From Triplophysa rosa (lineage: Eukaryota; Chordata; Actinopteri; Cypriniformes; Nemacheilidae), in contig NC_079898.1 of the NCBI RefSeq assembly GCF_024868665.1, positions 902,596 through 966,595 of the forward strand: 64,000 nucleotides of DNA, in the 5' to 3' direction. The translations under genes were made by a program, and so were the position numbers. The notes under the pieces are model-generated. The model saw only the letters and a list, made by a program, of their open reading frames with translations. It did not search any database and was not told the origin of the DNA. Shown piece by piece: positions 31,401 to 42,149 of the stretch. The first letter of the stretch is position 1; every line of letters starts with the position of its first letter.

Positions 31401-32976
31401 TTTCCCTTTCTGTCGGTCTCTCGACGTTGTGTCGAACCGACAGAATGGGGTTTGTCTTGAGAACCTATCATCTTCTGAGTATTTAGAAAAGGCCAATGAA
31501 AATTGGCGAATGAAATTTGCATGCCGGGCTCCTCCCCGGATGTCCGGGTATAAGAGGGAAGCCGGCGTGCTCATTCATTCACCTTTTGTTCTTCAGAGCC
31601 TACGCATCTGATGAGCTTCTCTACGATCTTGGTGATCATTCTTTCTGCTGGAATCTACGACGTGGACAGCGGACGGTCCCTTCCTGCAGTGACTCTCCCC
31701 TGGGCGTCTCGGCAGTTCCGGAGGTGTTCGAGCAAATTTCCTTTTCTAAAAGAGCAAATTTCTCCAGCGTGGCTTGTCCCGCTGTTCTCATGGGTGCAAC
31801 ACACTCATCGAGGAGGGTATGCAGGAACTCCGCGCCGCCACCGACCTCGCTCTACGGGCGACCAAGGTGACCACGCGGGCCCTGGGTCGGACGATGTCCA
31901 CACTTGTGGTCCATGAGAAACTCCTCTGGCCGATCCTTGCGCAGATGAGTAACGCTGAGAAGGTCCGCCGCTTTCTCGACGCACCCGTCTCGCAACGGGG
32001 GGCTGGTTGGTGTTACTGTCGAGCCGCAGCGGCCCCGCTCACCCCCCGCCCGTCGGGGGGGCACGAGACCCGCACGCGGCCTCCCCGGAGGGTTCTCGAC
32101 AGTAAGAAGCAGTCCTCCGTGCCGCAACTCGGCCGCCTCGGCCGTCGAGTCCCGTGCACTGTCTGCTTCCCAGCAGCCCTGGTCCTCTTCGACGCCCTCC
32201 AGCTCTGGGGCGGCCCCCTGGAGGAGCAGCAAAGAGGAGACCATCGCCCCATCAGCAGCCGCGGCGAAGCGGCTGTCATGGGAAGACCTCAGGGGGATCG
32301 AGGCTACCATTGGGCCCGACCCCAGCCACATCGCTGGGAAGTCGGATAGGGACGGATCCTGCCCCGTCTCTCCATCTGCTGGCCCCCTCCGGGGGGCTAG
32401 CGCCCACTTACTCTCAAAAAAGGAGGAGAGTTTCCTCTCTCTCTGGGTTACCTCAGCCGCTCTCACCCTCTGCACGACGGTGAACGGCAAACTCGACGTT
32501 GCGTCATGGTGAAGCGCAATGTCGAGTATAAACACCAGCCCTCAGCACTCTCAGTCAGACAGTGCGTTGAGCTGCGCAGTCGCCAGGCAGGAAAAACAGC
32601 AGAGCTGATCTCCTCCCCCGGCAAGGAATCCGTACTGCTAGCCATCGAACCACCCCCCGGGGGGACGATGAAAAAGATCGTACCTTAGTCCCCGTCTCAT
32701 TCTGGGAGCCTGTTTGGCTTCCCAGGCTGTCAGACTGGATACGGAAGACGATCCGTCTCGGCTACGCGATCTAGTCGCCTCACGCCCGCCAAGTTCAGCA
32801 TCCGTCATACCTCAGTCAGAGGCTAGGATTTTCCTGTACTTCGGGCCGAGGCCGCCACCCTTCTGGTGAAGGGAGTGATCGAGCCCGTCTCACCAGCCGA
32901 GATGTTCAACGGGTTTTACAGCCTGTACTTTATTGTCCCCAAAAAAGGCGGGGTTGCGCCCTATCTTGGGTCTGTG
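31401..32976 (+). mobile_element. DIRS-B copy 3, 5' part
   Basis: Starts with CCCTTTCTGTCGGTCTCTCG and the terminal repeat (TTGCATGCCGGGCTCC, CCGGGTATAAGAGGG). Gag begins with the zinc region (LSRCSHGCNTLIEEG), then jumps straight to MQELRAATDLALRATKVTTR, a deletion of about 0.9 kb compared with copy 5. It continues LLWPILAQMSNAEKVRRFLD and, later, FNGFYSLYFIVPKK of RT. The hAT at 32977 cuts it. It resumes at 34877. Confidence 0.82.
31774..32349 (+). pseudogene. DIRS-B copy 3 gag with in-frame internal deletion
   Basis: 191 open codons: SRCSHGCNTLIEEGMQELRA fuses the first half of the zinc motif to the conserved core. The C..CPHC half and the acidic middle are gone. The frame runs on to RWEVG. 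The deletion preserved the frame, but no other B copy shares it. Confidence 0.75.
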
Positions 32977-34876
32977 CAGAGGTGTAAAGAGTACCTGAAA
33001 ACCATACTTAAGTAAAAGTACAGATACCTTGCAGTGAAAATTACTCCATTACAAGTTACAAGTCACCAATTCCAAAACGACTTCAGTAAAAGTCTTCGAG
33101 TATCTGATTTGAACAGTACTTGAGTATTTTACTCATACTGAATGTAGGCTCAAAGCAGCACTATAGTCCTCAACACTTAAGAGACATGTCAGTGGAAAAA
33201 CTAGAAACAGTCGATTTGTGAGGAGAGCAATCGCATTTATTTTCTTAAATCATAATAAGACTGAACACCTCAAAATTGCAACAAATCATGGTCGACACCA
33301 TAACCTACGTCATTACAAACACCCTAAGTCTCATTTAAGCTCAAGTGCTCATAAGTAAACCAAACTCCTTCAAAAGGGTCTCTTCAATATAACAGATAAA
33401 TAAAATAATGTTAAGTAGAATTAAAAAGTCAAAGTCTTTTTGCACTGGACATGCTGGTTTGGGCCTCATGGCCAGCTGCAGTCATGTCCTCATTTCACAT
33501 ACACTGTTAGCCCTTACCTGCCATTTCTACAGTCATATATTGGCAACACTGTTGCCTGCTAGTTACTGTAGGTGTTGTACAGTAAACTACTGCAATGGCT
33601 GTTTGAAGATACATTATTAAAGAATCTATTAACGCACTTAAGTCACACAGTCTTAGATGAACACGTGTAAATAACAGATGAACACAATAAATCTGTCAAG
33701 ATTTCACCAGAAGAGAATTAAACACAAACATCAATAACATCTTCACATATTACAGACACCACTTTCACTTTATTTCTGTCATCTGTGTAAGATCTTATTG
33801 AGATTGAACTCTAGTTCATAGTGGTTCAATTATGTTTTAAGTCACCATTATGGCGATCAGTGTTTGCTTTGGTTGGACTCTTTGACTTTCTAGTAGCTTT
33901 AAAATGTACACTTATACAATAACACTGAAAGGGACTTTACAGGAACCGCAACTTTATGTTTGCTTAGTAACTGAAGATACATCTGAAAGAATCCAATCAT
34001 TAAATAATAATAATATAGCATTAAAGATTTATTAAGATATGTTTGGTAAAGTGATAACATGTTATAATGGAAAGATCTCTGTCAGAAAATCTTTCTTTGC
34101 AATTGAGACACAATTAGACACTTGACATACAAACCTCATAAATGGTGACAAACAATCATGAATGAGTTTTGTACTATGTACCCAGCATGCATTGCAGCAT
34201 GAAGCTGTTCAGTTGATTGTCACCATTGTTGAGATTCATATGTGGATGGTTTATTTCTCTGTGTCCGACTCATTCTATAGGTTAATATTTTGTCTTTTGA
34301 ACTTTTGAAAATTGAAATACTATACATTCTTTTTACTGGTTTACATCACTTCATGGCAATAGTCCCACCACATGGTCAAATTTTGAGAAAACATGTTTAG
34401 AGCACATTTAGGAAGAGTTAGTTTTTAAAATAAGAGCTTTTGTAGATGTGTGACCTACAGTAACTAGCTGGCAACAGTGTTGCCAATATATTACTGTAGA
34501 AATAGCGGGTAAGGGCTAACCGTGTGTAAACCGCCAGCGATTGACATCTACCTGATACTGCACTCATATTCATATAAAGAAGCCATGTTGACAAGTTTTT
34601 GTAAGTTAGGGCAAAATCCACAAGATTGTAGTACCTTCATTGCCCTGTAAATGGCAATATTAATTATAAGATAGGTGTCATGCAAAATGTAATGTGTAAT
34701 TGCATTAGTCATTACAAATGTAGTGGAGTAAAGAGTACATATACTTGTTCAAAAATGTAGTTAAGTAGAGAGTAAAAGTTGCTAATATCTTTAATACTCA
34801 GTACAACTACAAAGTAGCCAAAAAGATACTTAAGTAAAGTAACTAAGTACATTTACTCCAATACTTTACACCACTG
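32977..34876. mobile_element. hAT-type element, 1.9 kb, non-autonomous
   Basis: Ends CAGAGGTGTAAAGAGTAC and TACTTTACACCACTG are inverted repeats with a perfect 8-bp duplication GGTCTGTG (32969-32976 and 34877-34884). It has the ACTTAAGTAAAAGTACAG style of the 15680-20608 element but is clearly different in sequence. No transposase. It interrupts DIRS-B copy 3 inside RT. Confidence 0.92.
33501..34527. repeat. Inverted-repeat pair inside the hAT
   Basis: 33501-33572 (ACACTGTTAGCCCTTACC, ATATTGGCAACACTGTTGCC) is repeated in reverse complement at 34454-34527 with about 90% identity. The arms are some 73 bp, 880 bp apart. This may be a second MITE nested in the hAT or the hAT's own subterminal arms. 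No target duplication was identified. Confidence 0.7.
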
Positions 34877-36497
34877 GGTCTGTGTGTTCTGAACAGGCAC
34901 CTACACTTTAGCTGCCTTTCAGGTTGATCACGCAGAAGCGCATCCTGACGTCCGTCAGGTGTCAGGACCGGTTCTTGGCAGTCGACCTCAAGGACACGTA
35001 CTTCATGTCTCGATCCTCCCTCGACATCGGACGTTCCGATGGTTCGCGTTTGAGGGACAGGCATATCGGTACAGGGTCCTCCCCTTCGGTCTGTCCCTGT
35101 CTCCACAAGTCCTTACGAAGGTCGTGGAAGCCGCGCTCTTTCCCCGTAGGGAAGGAGGTATGCGGGTACTAACTATTTTGACGACTGGCTCAAGTTTGGC
35201 ACACTCTCGAGATCTGTTGTGTACACACAGGGACCTGGTGCTCCGGCACCTAGATCGGTGGGGCTACAGGTCAACTGAGAAAAGAGCAAGCTCTCCCCGG
35301 TGCAGAGCATCCTCTTTCTCGGTATGGAACTCGACTCTGTCCTCACGAGCGGCCCCGCTCACCCCCCGGGGGGGGCGCGAGACCCGCGACGAGGAAGCCC
35401 GCACCCTCGCGGCCTCCCAGAGGCAGCGCGACTGACTAGCGCGCCCGATCAGTGTTGAACTGCCTGAAAATCAGACAGTCAGCGGTCCCCCTGTAACAAG
35501 AGGCTCCTGGGATACATGGCATCCTCGGCGGGGGTGGTCGCCCTCGGGTCGATGCACATACGACCGCTCCAACACTGGTTGCAGAGTCAAGTTCCTTGGA
35601 GAGCGTGGCACACCGGCAGCAGGCGTATGGTCACACGCTTTTCTGCCGACACACCCTAACCCCCTGGTCTCCATGACCTTCTTGCGGACAGGGGTCCCCT
35701 TTGGGATGTCTCCCTGTAGGTTGGGGTGCCGTGTGCAACGGGCAAGCAGTGTCGGGGCGGTGGACGGGCCCCCGCCTGCGTTGGCATTTCAACTGCCTAG
35801 AGTTGTTGGTTGTGCTACTTGCATTGAGGAGGCTACTACCTCTCGTGCAGGGAAGCACGTGCTGGTCCGGTCAGACAGCACAGCTGCTGTGGCACTCACA
35901 GCAGCTAACATGACTCGCCCGACGCCTCCTCCTCTGGAATCAGCAGGTGATCAGCTCCCTGCGAGCCACACACATCCCAGGCGTCCTGAACCAGACAGCC
36001 GATGCGCTCTCTCGTCAGTCGACGCCTCGCGGAGAGTGGCGACTCCCTCCCCGCGCAGCCAGCTCATTTGGGGCAGTTCGGCCAGGCACAGGTGGTCCTG
36101 TTGCCTCCCCGGACTCCACCCATTGTCCGCTTCGGTACTCCATATCCGAGGTACCCTCGGCACGGATGCCCTTGCGCACAGCTGGCTGCGGGACAAGCGG
36201 AAGTACGCTTCCCCCCAGTGAGCCTCATTGCACAGGTCCTGTGCAAGGCCAGGGAAGAGGAGCATCAAGTGGTACTAGTTACGCCCATTTGGGCTAACCA
36301 GGACTTGGTTCTTGGAGCTGAGGCTCTGACAACAACTCCCCCCTGGCCGCTCCCCCTGGCAAACAGCTTCCCCAGGGGAAGGGGCCCGTTACGGCATTCC
36401 AGGCAAAACCTGGCTCCATGTCTGGACGGGACGAGGAGATCCTGAGTGACGCACCCCCGGTCTGGTTGGGACGTCACTCAGGCTAGGGCTTCGGCCA
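34877..36497 (+). mobile_element. DIRS-B copy 3, 3' part (RT, RNase H)
   Basis: Resumes in RT: ITQKRILTSVRCQDRFLAVD, shifted frame RWFAFEGQAYRYRVLPFGLS, then TILTTGSSLAHSRDLLCTHR in the place of YLDDW. RNase H remains: GWGAVCNGQAVSGRWTG, FNCLELLVVLLALRRLLP, KHVLVRSDSTAAV. It then runs QISSLRATHIPGVLNQTADA, PSARMPLRTAGCGTSGSTLP, PPVSLIAQVLCKAREEEHQV and ends at 36497. Recombinase and 3' repeat are missing. Confidence 0.8.
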
Positions 36498-36660
36498 CTG
36501 GGCTCTTCTCGGCCGCAGATACTGCGGTCAGACCAGCCTCCACTTTGAAAATGACGGTCAAGCCAGCCCTCACGCTGGTTTCTGTGCGCGCATATATGAC
36601 AGATTGCGGTAGGAGCGCGGGAGGACAAATTTCAAAATAAAAGCGGTTTCGCACTCAATG
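36498..36660 (+). repeat. Repeat shared with 56612-56754
   Basis: CCAGCCTCCACTTTGAAAATG, then GCGCGCATATATGACAGATT and TTTCAAAATAAAAGCGGTTT also occur at 56612-56740 in the same order with over 90% similarity by eye. It contains an AATAAA signal. It may be the terminal repeat of a retroelement, since the other copy lies just before a Ngaro-like element. Confidence 0.7.
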
Positions 36661-36899
36661 AGAGACGATGTTAAAGGGTTGCTGTGCTGTTTCTATGATG
36701 TTCTGGGTGATGTCTAGGCCGTTGATAAGGTATTTTGGTGGTTGTAAGAGTGTTGCTCTGTAGTTTCAATGATTTTCTGTGTGATTGCTTGGCTGTTGTT
36801 AAGGCATTCGGGTGGTTGTGAAAGTGTTGCTATGCAGTTTGTGTGGCGTTCTCTGGGTGGTTGCTAGGCCGCTGCTAAGGCATTCTGGTGGTTGGTTTT
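36661..36899 (+). repeat. Imperfect tandem repeat (GTTGCT / GGTGGTTG type)
   Basis: Three diverged units of roughly 75 bp share AGTGTTGCT, TTCTGGGTGATGTCTAGGCC and AAGGCATTCTGGTGGTTG. Common low-complexity repeat type in fish. No coding role seen. Confidence 0.65.
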
Positions 36900-37080
36900 G
36901 GCCTAGTGGGGCAGTTGTGGCCTAGAGAGTCAGACTCATAACCAAAGAGTCATGGCTGCCCACTGCTCCGGGTGTGTGTGTTCACAACTTGCAGTGTGTG
37001 TGTGTTCACCACTCACACGATGGGTTAAATTCAGAGGTCACATTTCGGTTATGGGTGACCATAACTGACTATAAAATAAC
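36900..37080 (+). mobile_element. Deleted V-SINE-like SINE
   Basis: GTGGCCTAGAGAGTCAGACTC, then directly CATGGCTGCCCACTGCTCCG and GATGGGTTAAATTCAGAGGT. It lacks the TGAGGTGCCCTTGAGCAAGG block present at 42418-42700. Confidence 0.7.
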
Positions 37081-37084
37081 TAAA

Positions 37085-37795
37085 AATAACTGACAAATAG
37101 GTAACTTTTAATACACAATATCAGGACTGTCTGATGTGATGTTTTAAATACCCCCCCCAAATGTCCCATATAAGCTGTTTTTATATATGTTAAGAGTTCA
37201 GACACGTTTAAAGGAAACTACCTGTTTCAAGAAAATAATCATAGTATCATAGAATCATAGAATAGTCATAGAACCATAGTACACAATCTTAGATTGTCCA
37301 TCATACAATATCAGGTCTGTCTGATGTGGTGTTTTAAATAAATGCCCCTCAAATGTCCAATTTATGCTGTTTTTGCTATAAGTTCAGATAGGTGTTAAAA
37401 GGAAACTACCTGTTTTGTGAAAGTTATTTCACCTCAGAATCATAGTACACCATTTTAGATTGTCCATCATACAATATCAGGACAGTCTGATGTGGTGTTT
37501 TTAAATAAAAGTCCCCTGAATATCCTATATACACTGTTTTTTCAGTATGTTCAGACAGGTGTTAAAAGGAAACTACCTGTTTTGTGAAAATGATTTCACC
37601 TCAGAATCATAGTACATCATCTCAGATTGTCCATCATACAATATCAGGACTGTCTGATGTGGTGTTTTTAAATAAAAGTCCTCTGAATATCCTATATACA
37701 CTGTTTTTTCAACTTCTGACTAGTTTATCCTATATACACTAGTCTGACTAGTTTATCCTATATACACTAGTTTATCCTATATACACTAGAAAAGG
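37085..37795 (+). repeat. Satellite of about 167-190 bp, four units, plus short minisatellite
   Basis: The landmark ACAATATCAGGACTGTCTGATG recurs with its TCAGG at 37121, 37311, 37477 and 37644, spaced 190, 166 and 167 bp. Units share GGAAACTACCTGTTT and AGATTGTCCATCATACAATA. At 37722-37795 three shorter units of TAGTTTATCCTATATACACT follow. The array stops exactly where DIRS-B copy 4 begins (AGAAAAGGCCAATG). Confidence 0.9.
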
Positions 37796-39366
37796 CCAAT
37801 GAAATTGGCGAACGAAATTTGCATGCCGGATTCCTCCCCCGGATATCCGGGTATAAAAGCGAGACGGCGTGCTGCATTCACTCACCTTTTGTTCTTCGGA
37901 GCCTTCACACATAATCGACTTTGAGACTTCAAACTCTACGCCGAATTACTGCTGGAATCTTACGATGTGATGCAGCGGACTGTCCCTCCTGCGGCGACTT
38001 CTCCTGGGCGTCTCGGCAGTGCCAGAAGTGTTCGAGTTTTTTCTCTAAAAGAGCAAATTTCTCCAGCGTGGCATGTCCCGCTGTTCTCATGGGTGCAACA
38101 CACTCATCGAGGAGGGGGACGGACACAATGTCTGCTTCCAGAACGCTAGGGCAGATGTTGTGGATACGTCCTGCCCGCACTGCGGGCGGTTGACAACTCA
38201 GACGTTGAGTTCACTGGTGGCTGTGTTCCCACGGGACTCAGCCACCACCTCATCCACTCCCCGTTCCGAGACGGCAGTGGCTACGGCCCTGCCGTCCGCT
38301 ACGGCAAGCAGCGAGGGTGATATGAGGATTACTGTGAGCGTTAATCCACCAGCCACTGGCTCACGGACCATTCGCACCTCGTCTCGCTCGTTCCCCAGGA
38401 GACGGTCCCACCGTCTTGTTCCTCAACCACGTATTCGGAAACGGTGCGTGATGATGATGTCCCTTGCAGCATCAGGGGGTGATGTACTGCCATCCTACTC
38501 TGACGATTCCTCGGAGCTCCCTCCCTCGAGGGGTCGAGCCCAGGAAGAAGCGGACGTCGAAATGTCAGCCATACTTTCCCGGGCCGCCGTGAGCGTTGGG
38601 TTGCAGTGCCCGCACTGCCTCTCCCGGCGCTCACGGCTGGATACATGGTGCCCCGGGTTTGAGCGCGGCTCCAAGCCACGCTCAAACCAGCTCAAACCCA
38701 GTGCCATGTTTACCGGAAGTGCATGAGGAACTTAGTGAGACCTGGAACATCCCCTTTTCGGTGCGTCCACGTCAAACAAGTTCTGTCACCCTCTCTTCCC
38801 TCGAGGGTGAGGCAGCTAGAAGATACATCGATGTCCCCCAGGTGGAGTGCGGCCATCTGGGGGGCTCGACCTAGACTCCCGTCCAAAGCATGTGGGGTCT
38901 CGGCATCTCTGGTGTCGAGAGCTTACATTGCTGCGGGCCAAGCTGCCTCCTCTCTCCGCTATGGCCATCCTGCAGGCCAAGGCATTGAGAGAGCTCCACG
39001 AGGGTAAGACCAACCCAGCGTTTATGCAGGAACTCCACGCCGCCACCGACCTCGCTCTACGGGTGACCAAGGTGACCGCGCGGGCCCTGGGTCAGGCAAT
39101 GTCCACACTTGTGGTCCATGAGAGACACCTCTGGCCGAACCTTGCACAGATGAGTAACGCAGAGAAGGTCCGCTTTCTCGACGCACCCATCTCGCAAGGG
39201 GGGGCTGTTTGGTGATCCTGTCGAGCAGCAGTTCTCGACAGTAAGGAAGCAGACATAGGCTATCAAGCATATCCTCCCCTGCCGCGACTCGGCCGGGTAC
39301 TAAACTATCTCGAAGACTGGCTCATCTTGGCACACTCGCGAGATCTGTTGTGTACACACAGGGACC
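37796..39366 (+). mobile_element. DIRS-B copy 4, gag joined to RT end
   Basis: Starts within the terminal repeat (AGAAAAGGCCAATGAAATTGG, GGATATCCGGGTATAAAAGC). Gag follows. It then jumps near 39290 into VLNYLEDWLILAHSRDLLCT, the end of RT with YLED in place of YLDD, and stops at 39366. RT fingers, RNase H and recombinase are missing. Confidence 0.8.
37967..39215 (+). pseudogene. DIRS-B copy 4 gag
   Basis: The zinc motif is intact in sequence: SRCSHGCNTLIEEGDGHNVC, then VDTSCPHCGRL. Then LPPSRGRAQEEADVEMSAIL and, in other frames, VSRAYIAAGQAASSL, NPAFMQELHAATDLALRVTK, RHLWPNLAQMSNAEKVRFLD and APISQGG. Two or three frameshifts. Confidence 0.78.
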
Positions 39367-39916
39367 TTGCAGTTCATTATTCCTATTTGAAATGTAGTAA
39401 ATACAGAAGGCTATAACGCATATTTAATAAAACATTTTCTTTAAAACGATAACAACATTAAAACATGACTGGACAAGAAAAAAGGTATGCAAAGTCTTAC
39501 GAATTTTATTGACAATTACAACAACAATGCATGTACTGTATTTACTGCAAGGCAATATGAAAATAGTCTTTATACTTTTAGAATAGAAATGATACAATAA
39601 GGCAAATGTTATGAACAAACCATAAAACATTTAATAACACAAAAAACACAGGCTATATCTTGAGTTGAAAAAATAAAATACAAACATTAGGAACATATAT
39701 TGAAAACAAAACGCCTATAGAGCAGGTGCTGTGCCGAAATCTGTGACCTATCGAAATCTGTGACTAGAGGGCGCTGTTTCGTAATTATTTACGCGAGAAC
39801 GTGCCTGGCGCACGTGCACGTTATCGCGAGCGCGGAAGGGGAGTTTCTTAACTATATACATGACCGCCCACTCCGCGATAACGTCATGTTGCCTCGCGCT
39901 CTTGTTTGTGTGTAGC
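39367..39916. other. AT-rich intergenic DNA
   Basis: No coding pattern. 39730-39770 has two CGAAATCTGTGAC units, also seen once near 41889, possibly the edge of an older element interrupted by the Harbinger insertion. Confidence 0.4.
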
Positions 39917-40129
39917 TTAAGGCGGGCATACACTGTGCGATTTCAGCGAAGTTCTTGTGAAATACCAACTCACACTGTACGAGTAATCCGTATGCGAAGT
40001 AAATATCAAGCTCGCGATTTATGTGCTCTCACTGTGCGGTCCGATTTTCGCTCTGCGACTTGCTGCTCTCTCACTGTGCGTGTGAAATACACATGTGGGA
40101 ACTCCGATCACCTGGTGTGGCAGTTTACT

Positions 40130-41090
40130 ACATGCCCATTAAGTATCGTATTGACTTTAAAGTTCTTTTAATTACTTATAAAGCCCTAAACGGTTGAGCC
40201 CCTACCTACATAACAGAGCTTCTGCCACACTACAACCCATCACGCTCTCTAAGATCTCAAAACTCCAGACTTTTGATAACACCTAGAATAACTAAATCCA
40301 CCAAAGGGGGCGGAGCTTTCTCATACGTAGCACCTAAACTCTGGAATAGCCTCCCCGATACTATTCGAGGGTCAGACACACTCTCCCAATTTAAATCTAG
40401 ATTAAAGACGCATCTTTTCAGCCAAGCATTCACTAACACATAGCTAATGAACAGCAGCTACACTAATTATTCTCTTTCTGCCCTCGCCTCGGGATGCCCA
40501 TCCCGAGGTAGGGAGAGATTCCACCAGGCCCAGATGAACATATATGCCCATCCACAACTAGAGATTACGCCAGCTACATCGGAAAATCCCGTACCATCCT
40601 CCTGCGAGAGCCTGCGGACTGACTGACCATCCAGCTCCATCCAAGGCAATTCCATCACCACCCAAGAAAAAGGCGACCATCTGGCCGGCCCAGCTCAGAC
40701 AATTCTATCCCCAACCGAGAGCAAAGACGGACTACCTGTCACATAAATGCTAAATTTACAATACTTGGTATTTCATGCTAAACTTGCTATCTTGCCCTCC
40801 CCCCTGAGCCTGGTTTCTCCCGAGGTTTTTTTTCTCCATTATTCATCATTGGAGTTTGGGTTCCTCGCCACAGCAGTGCAGTGTTGGCTTGCTCACCGGG
40901 AGACTGCATTTATTTATTTATTTATTAGATATTATTTATTATAATGATCTTGCTTGGTCTATAAACACCATGCACTGTGCTGTGTTTTACCTTTCTGTGG
41001 TTTTCTTATTTGCTCCTGTAAAGCTGCTTTGGAACAATGCACATTGTGAAAAACGCTATATAAATAAAATTGAATTGAATTGTAAATGGA
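40130..41090 (+). mobile_element. 5'-truncated L2-type LINE 3' end
   Basis: Coding from 40135: PIKYRIDFKVLLITYKALNG, a stop, APTYITELLPHYNPSRSLRS, GGGAFSYVAPKLWNSLPDTI, then FKSRLKTHLFSQAFTNT and the terminator at 40441. A 3' UTR and tail follow (GTAAAGCTGCTTTGGAACAA, ATATAAATAAAATTGAATTG). It is related to the LINE at 9271-12182. 5' truncation is typical of target-primed reverse transcription. Confidence 0.88.
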
Positions 41091-41107
41091 TGATATGAAG
41101 GGCGCGG

Positions 41108-41179
41108 GACCTTCTTAGAATGTCTGTGGAGGACTTTCATTTCCTCTTTGAGAAAGTGACTCCACACAATAAGACATGA
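41108..41179 (+). pseudogene. Harbinger transposase N-terminal remnant
   Basis: Reads DLLRMSVEDFHFLFEKVTPH, then NKT and a stop. This matches the 'RM...F..LL.KV.P' start of Harbinger-type nucleases, upstream of the DDE core, which is deleted. Confidence 0.6.
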
Positions 41180-41185
41180 ATTTTG

Positions 41186-41248
41186 CTACCATAATTCAAC
41201 GAGTTTTGCCTCCATCACTTCTGTCCACTTCACACGCCGCGAAGCCAT
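41186..41248 (-). pseudogene. Harbinger MYB/SANT-like protein N-terminal remnant
   Basis: Reads MASRRVKWTEVMEAKLVELW then stop. A basic start followed by W...E..L..LW is the first helix of the MYB/trihelix-like DNA-binding protein encoded beside Harbinger transposases. It lies 6 bp from, and convergent with, the transposase remnant. Confidence 0.6.
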
Positions 41249-41551
41249 GGTTTGGTTTTCGCGCAGGCGCAGTGAGAGAAAACATAACGAATTTAGAAAA
41301 ATCGGCTCGTAGCTCGGCTTCAACAGTGCGATACACTCATGAGCAGCGACCAACATTTCTGACATGTCAGATATTCGTCCGACCTTCCGATTGCCGGTCG
41401 TGAGAGGGTAATCAGCTCTCGAATCCCACTGTACACTGGACGACAAACGACGTACGAGAAAGGATAAATTCGGCCCAACTCAAAAGGAGTCGTCCGACTC
41501 AAAATTCCCCTCAAATTCGGACCGAACTCGCACAGTGTACGCCCGCCTTTA

Positions 41552-42149
41552 TGGGTGAAGCAGATTTCGGGAGAAACAGAAGCGCCGACTGAATAGTGCA
41601 CAACATGCTTTCATTTAAAAGACAAGACCCGATTACATTCTGTATTAATCATGACAGTTTTTATGTTTGTTTTAAAATTATTTTTGTTTTTTCCTCGGGC
41701 CATTTCTAAGGTTACTTATTTTACAAAGAATAACACTTTTTTTAAAACTTCTGATGACGTTATAAATTTAGTCTGGTGATGTCTAATCTCCTTTTTTTTA
41801 TATTATTAAAATCATTTGGACCTGATGTTAACACCAACTCACATAAAGCACGGTCACCGAATCTGAAAATGCATCAAAGCAGGTTACCGAAATCTGTGAC
41901 CGCTCTCTTTTTGACCGAAAATCACTCCAATGACACCCAAATTCACTCTGGTGATTATTAATCTGGTGATTAATTAATGTCTGAAGCAAAACCTTAAAAA
42001 ACACCAGTACTTTAAACTTTTTAAAGCATATCGCCTCCGACCAACTACCACCAGCGCATGCATAAGAGGCATTGTGTAAAGCGTGTTCTTAGTGCAATGA
42101 GAATCTCACACGAGAAATGCCATCCTTTATTCCTCTTACAACAAACAAA
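41552..42149. other. Intergenic, nothing recognised
   Basis: AT-rich sequence. One CGAAATCTGTGACCG unit near 41889 resembles those at 39735-39765. No coding pattern. Confidence 0.4.

Larger units (their letters stand above)
39920..41548. mobile_element. PIF/Harbinger deletion derivative
   Basis: Ends AGGCGGGCATACACTGTGCGA and TCGCACAGTGTACGCCCGCCT (one base differs) are flanked by TTA at 39917-39919 and 41549-41551, the 3-bp TTA/TWA duplication of PIF/Harbinger. Remnants of both Harbinger proteins survive (41108-41179 and 41186-41248). An L2 LINE 3' end (40130-41090) has inserted into it. Confidence 0.88.

Noticed and set aside
39730..41910. Outer transposon with CGAAATCTGTGAC ends
   Set aside because: The units are in the same orientation on both sides and no flanking duplication was found.
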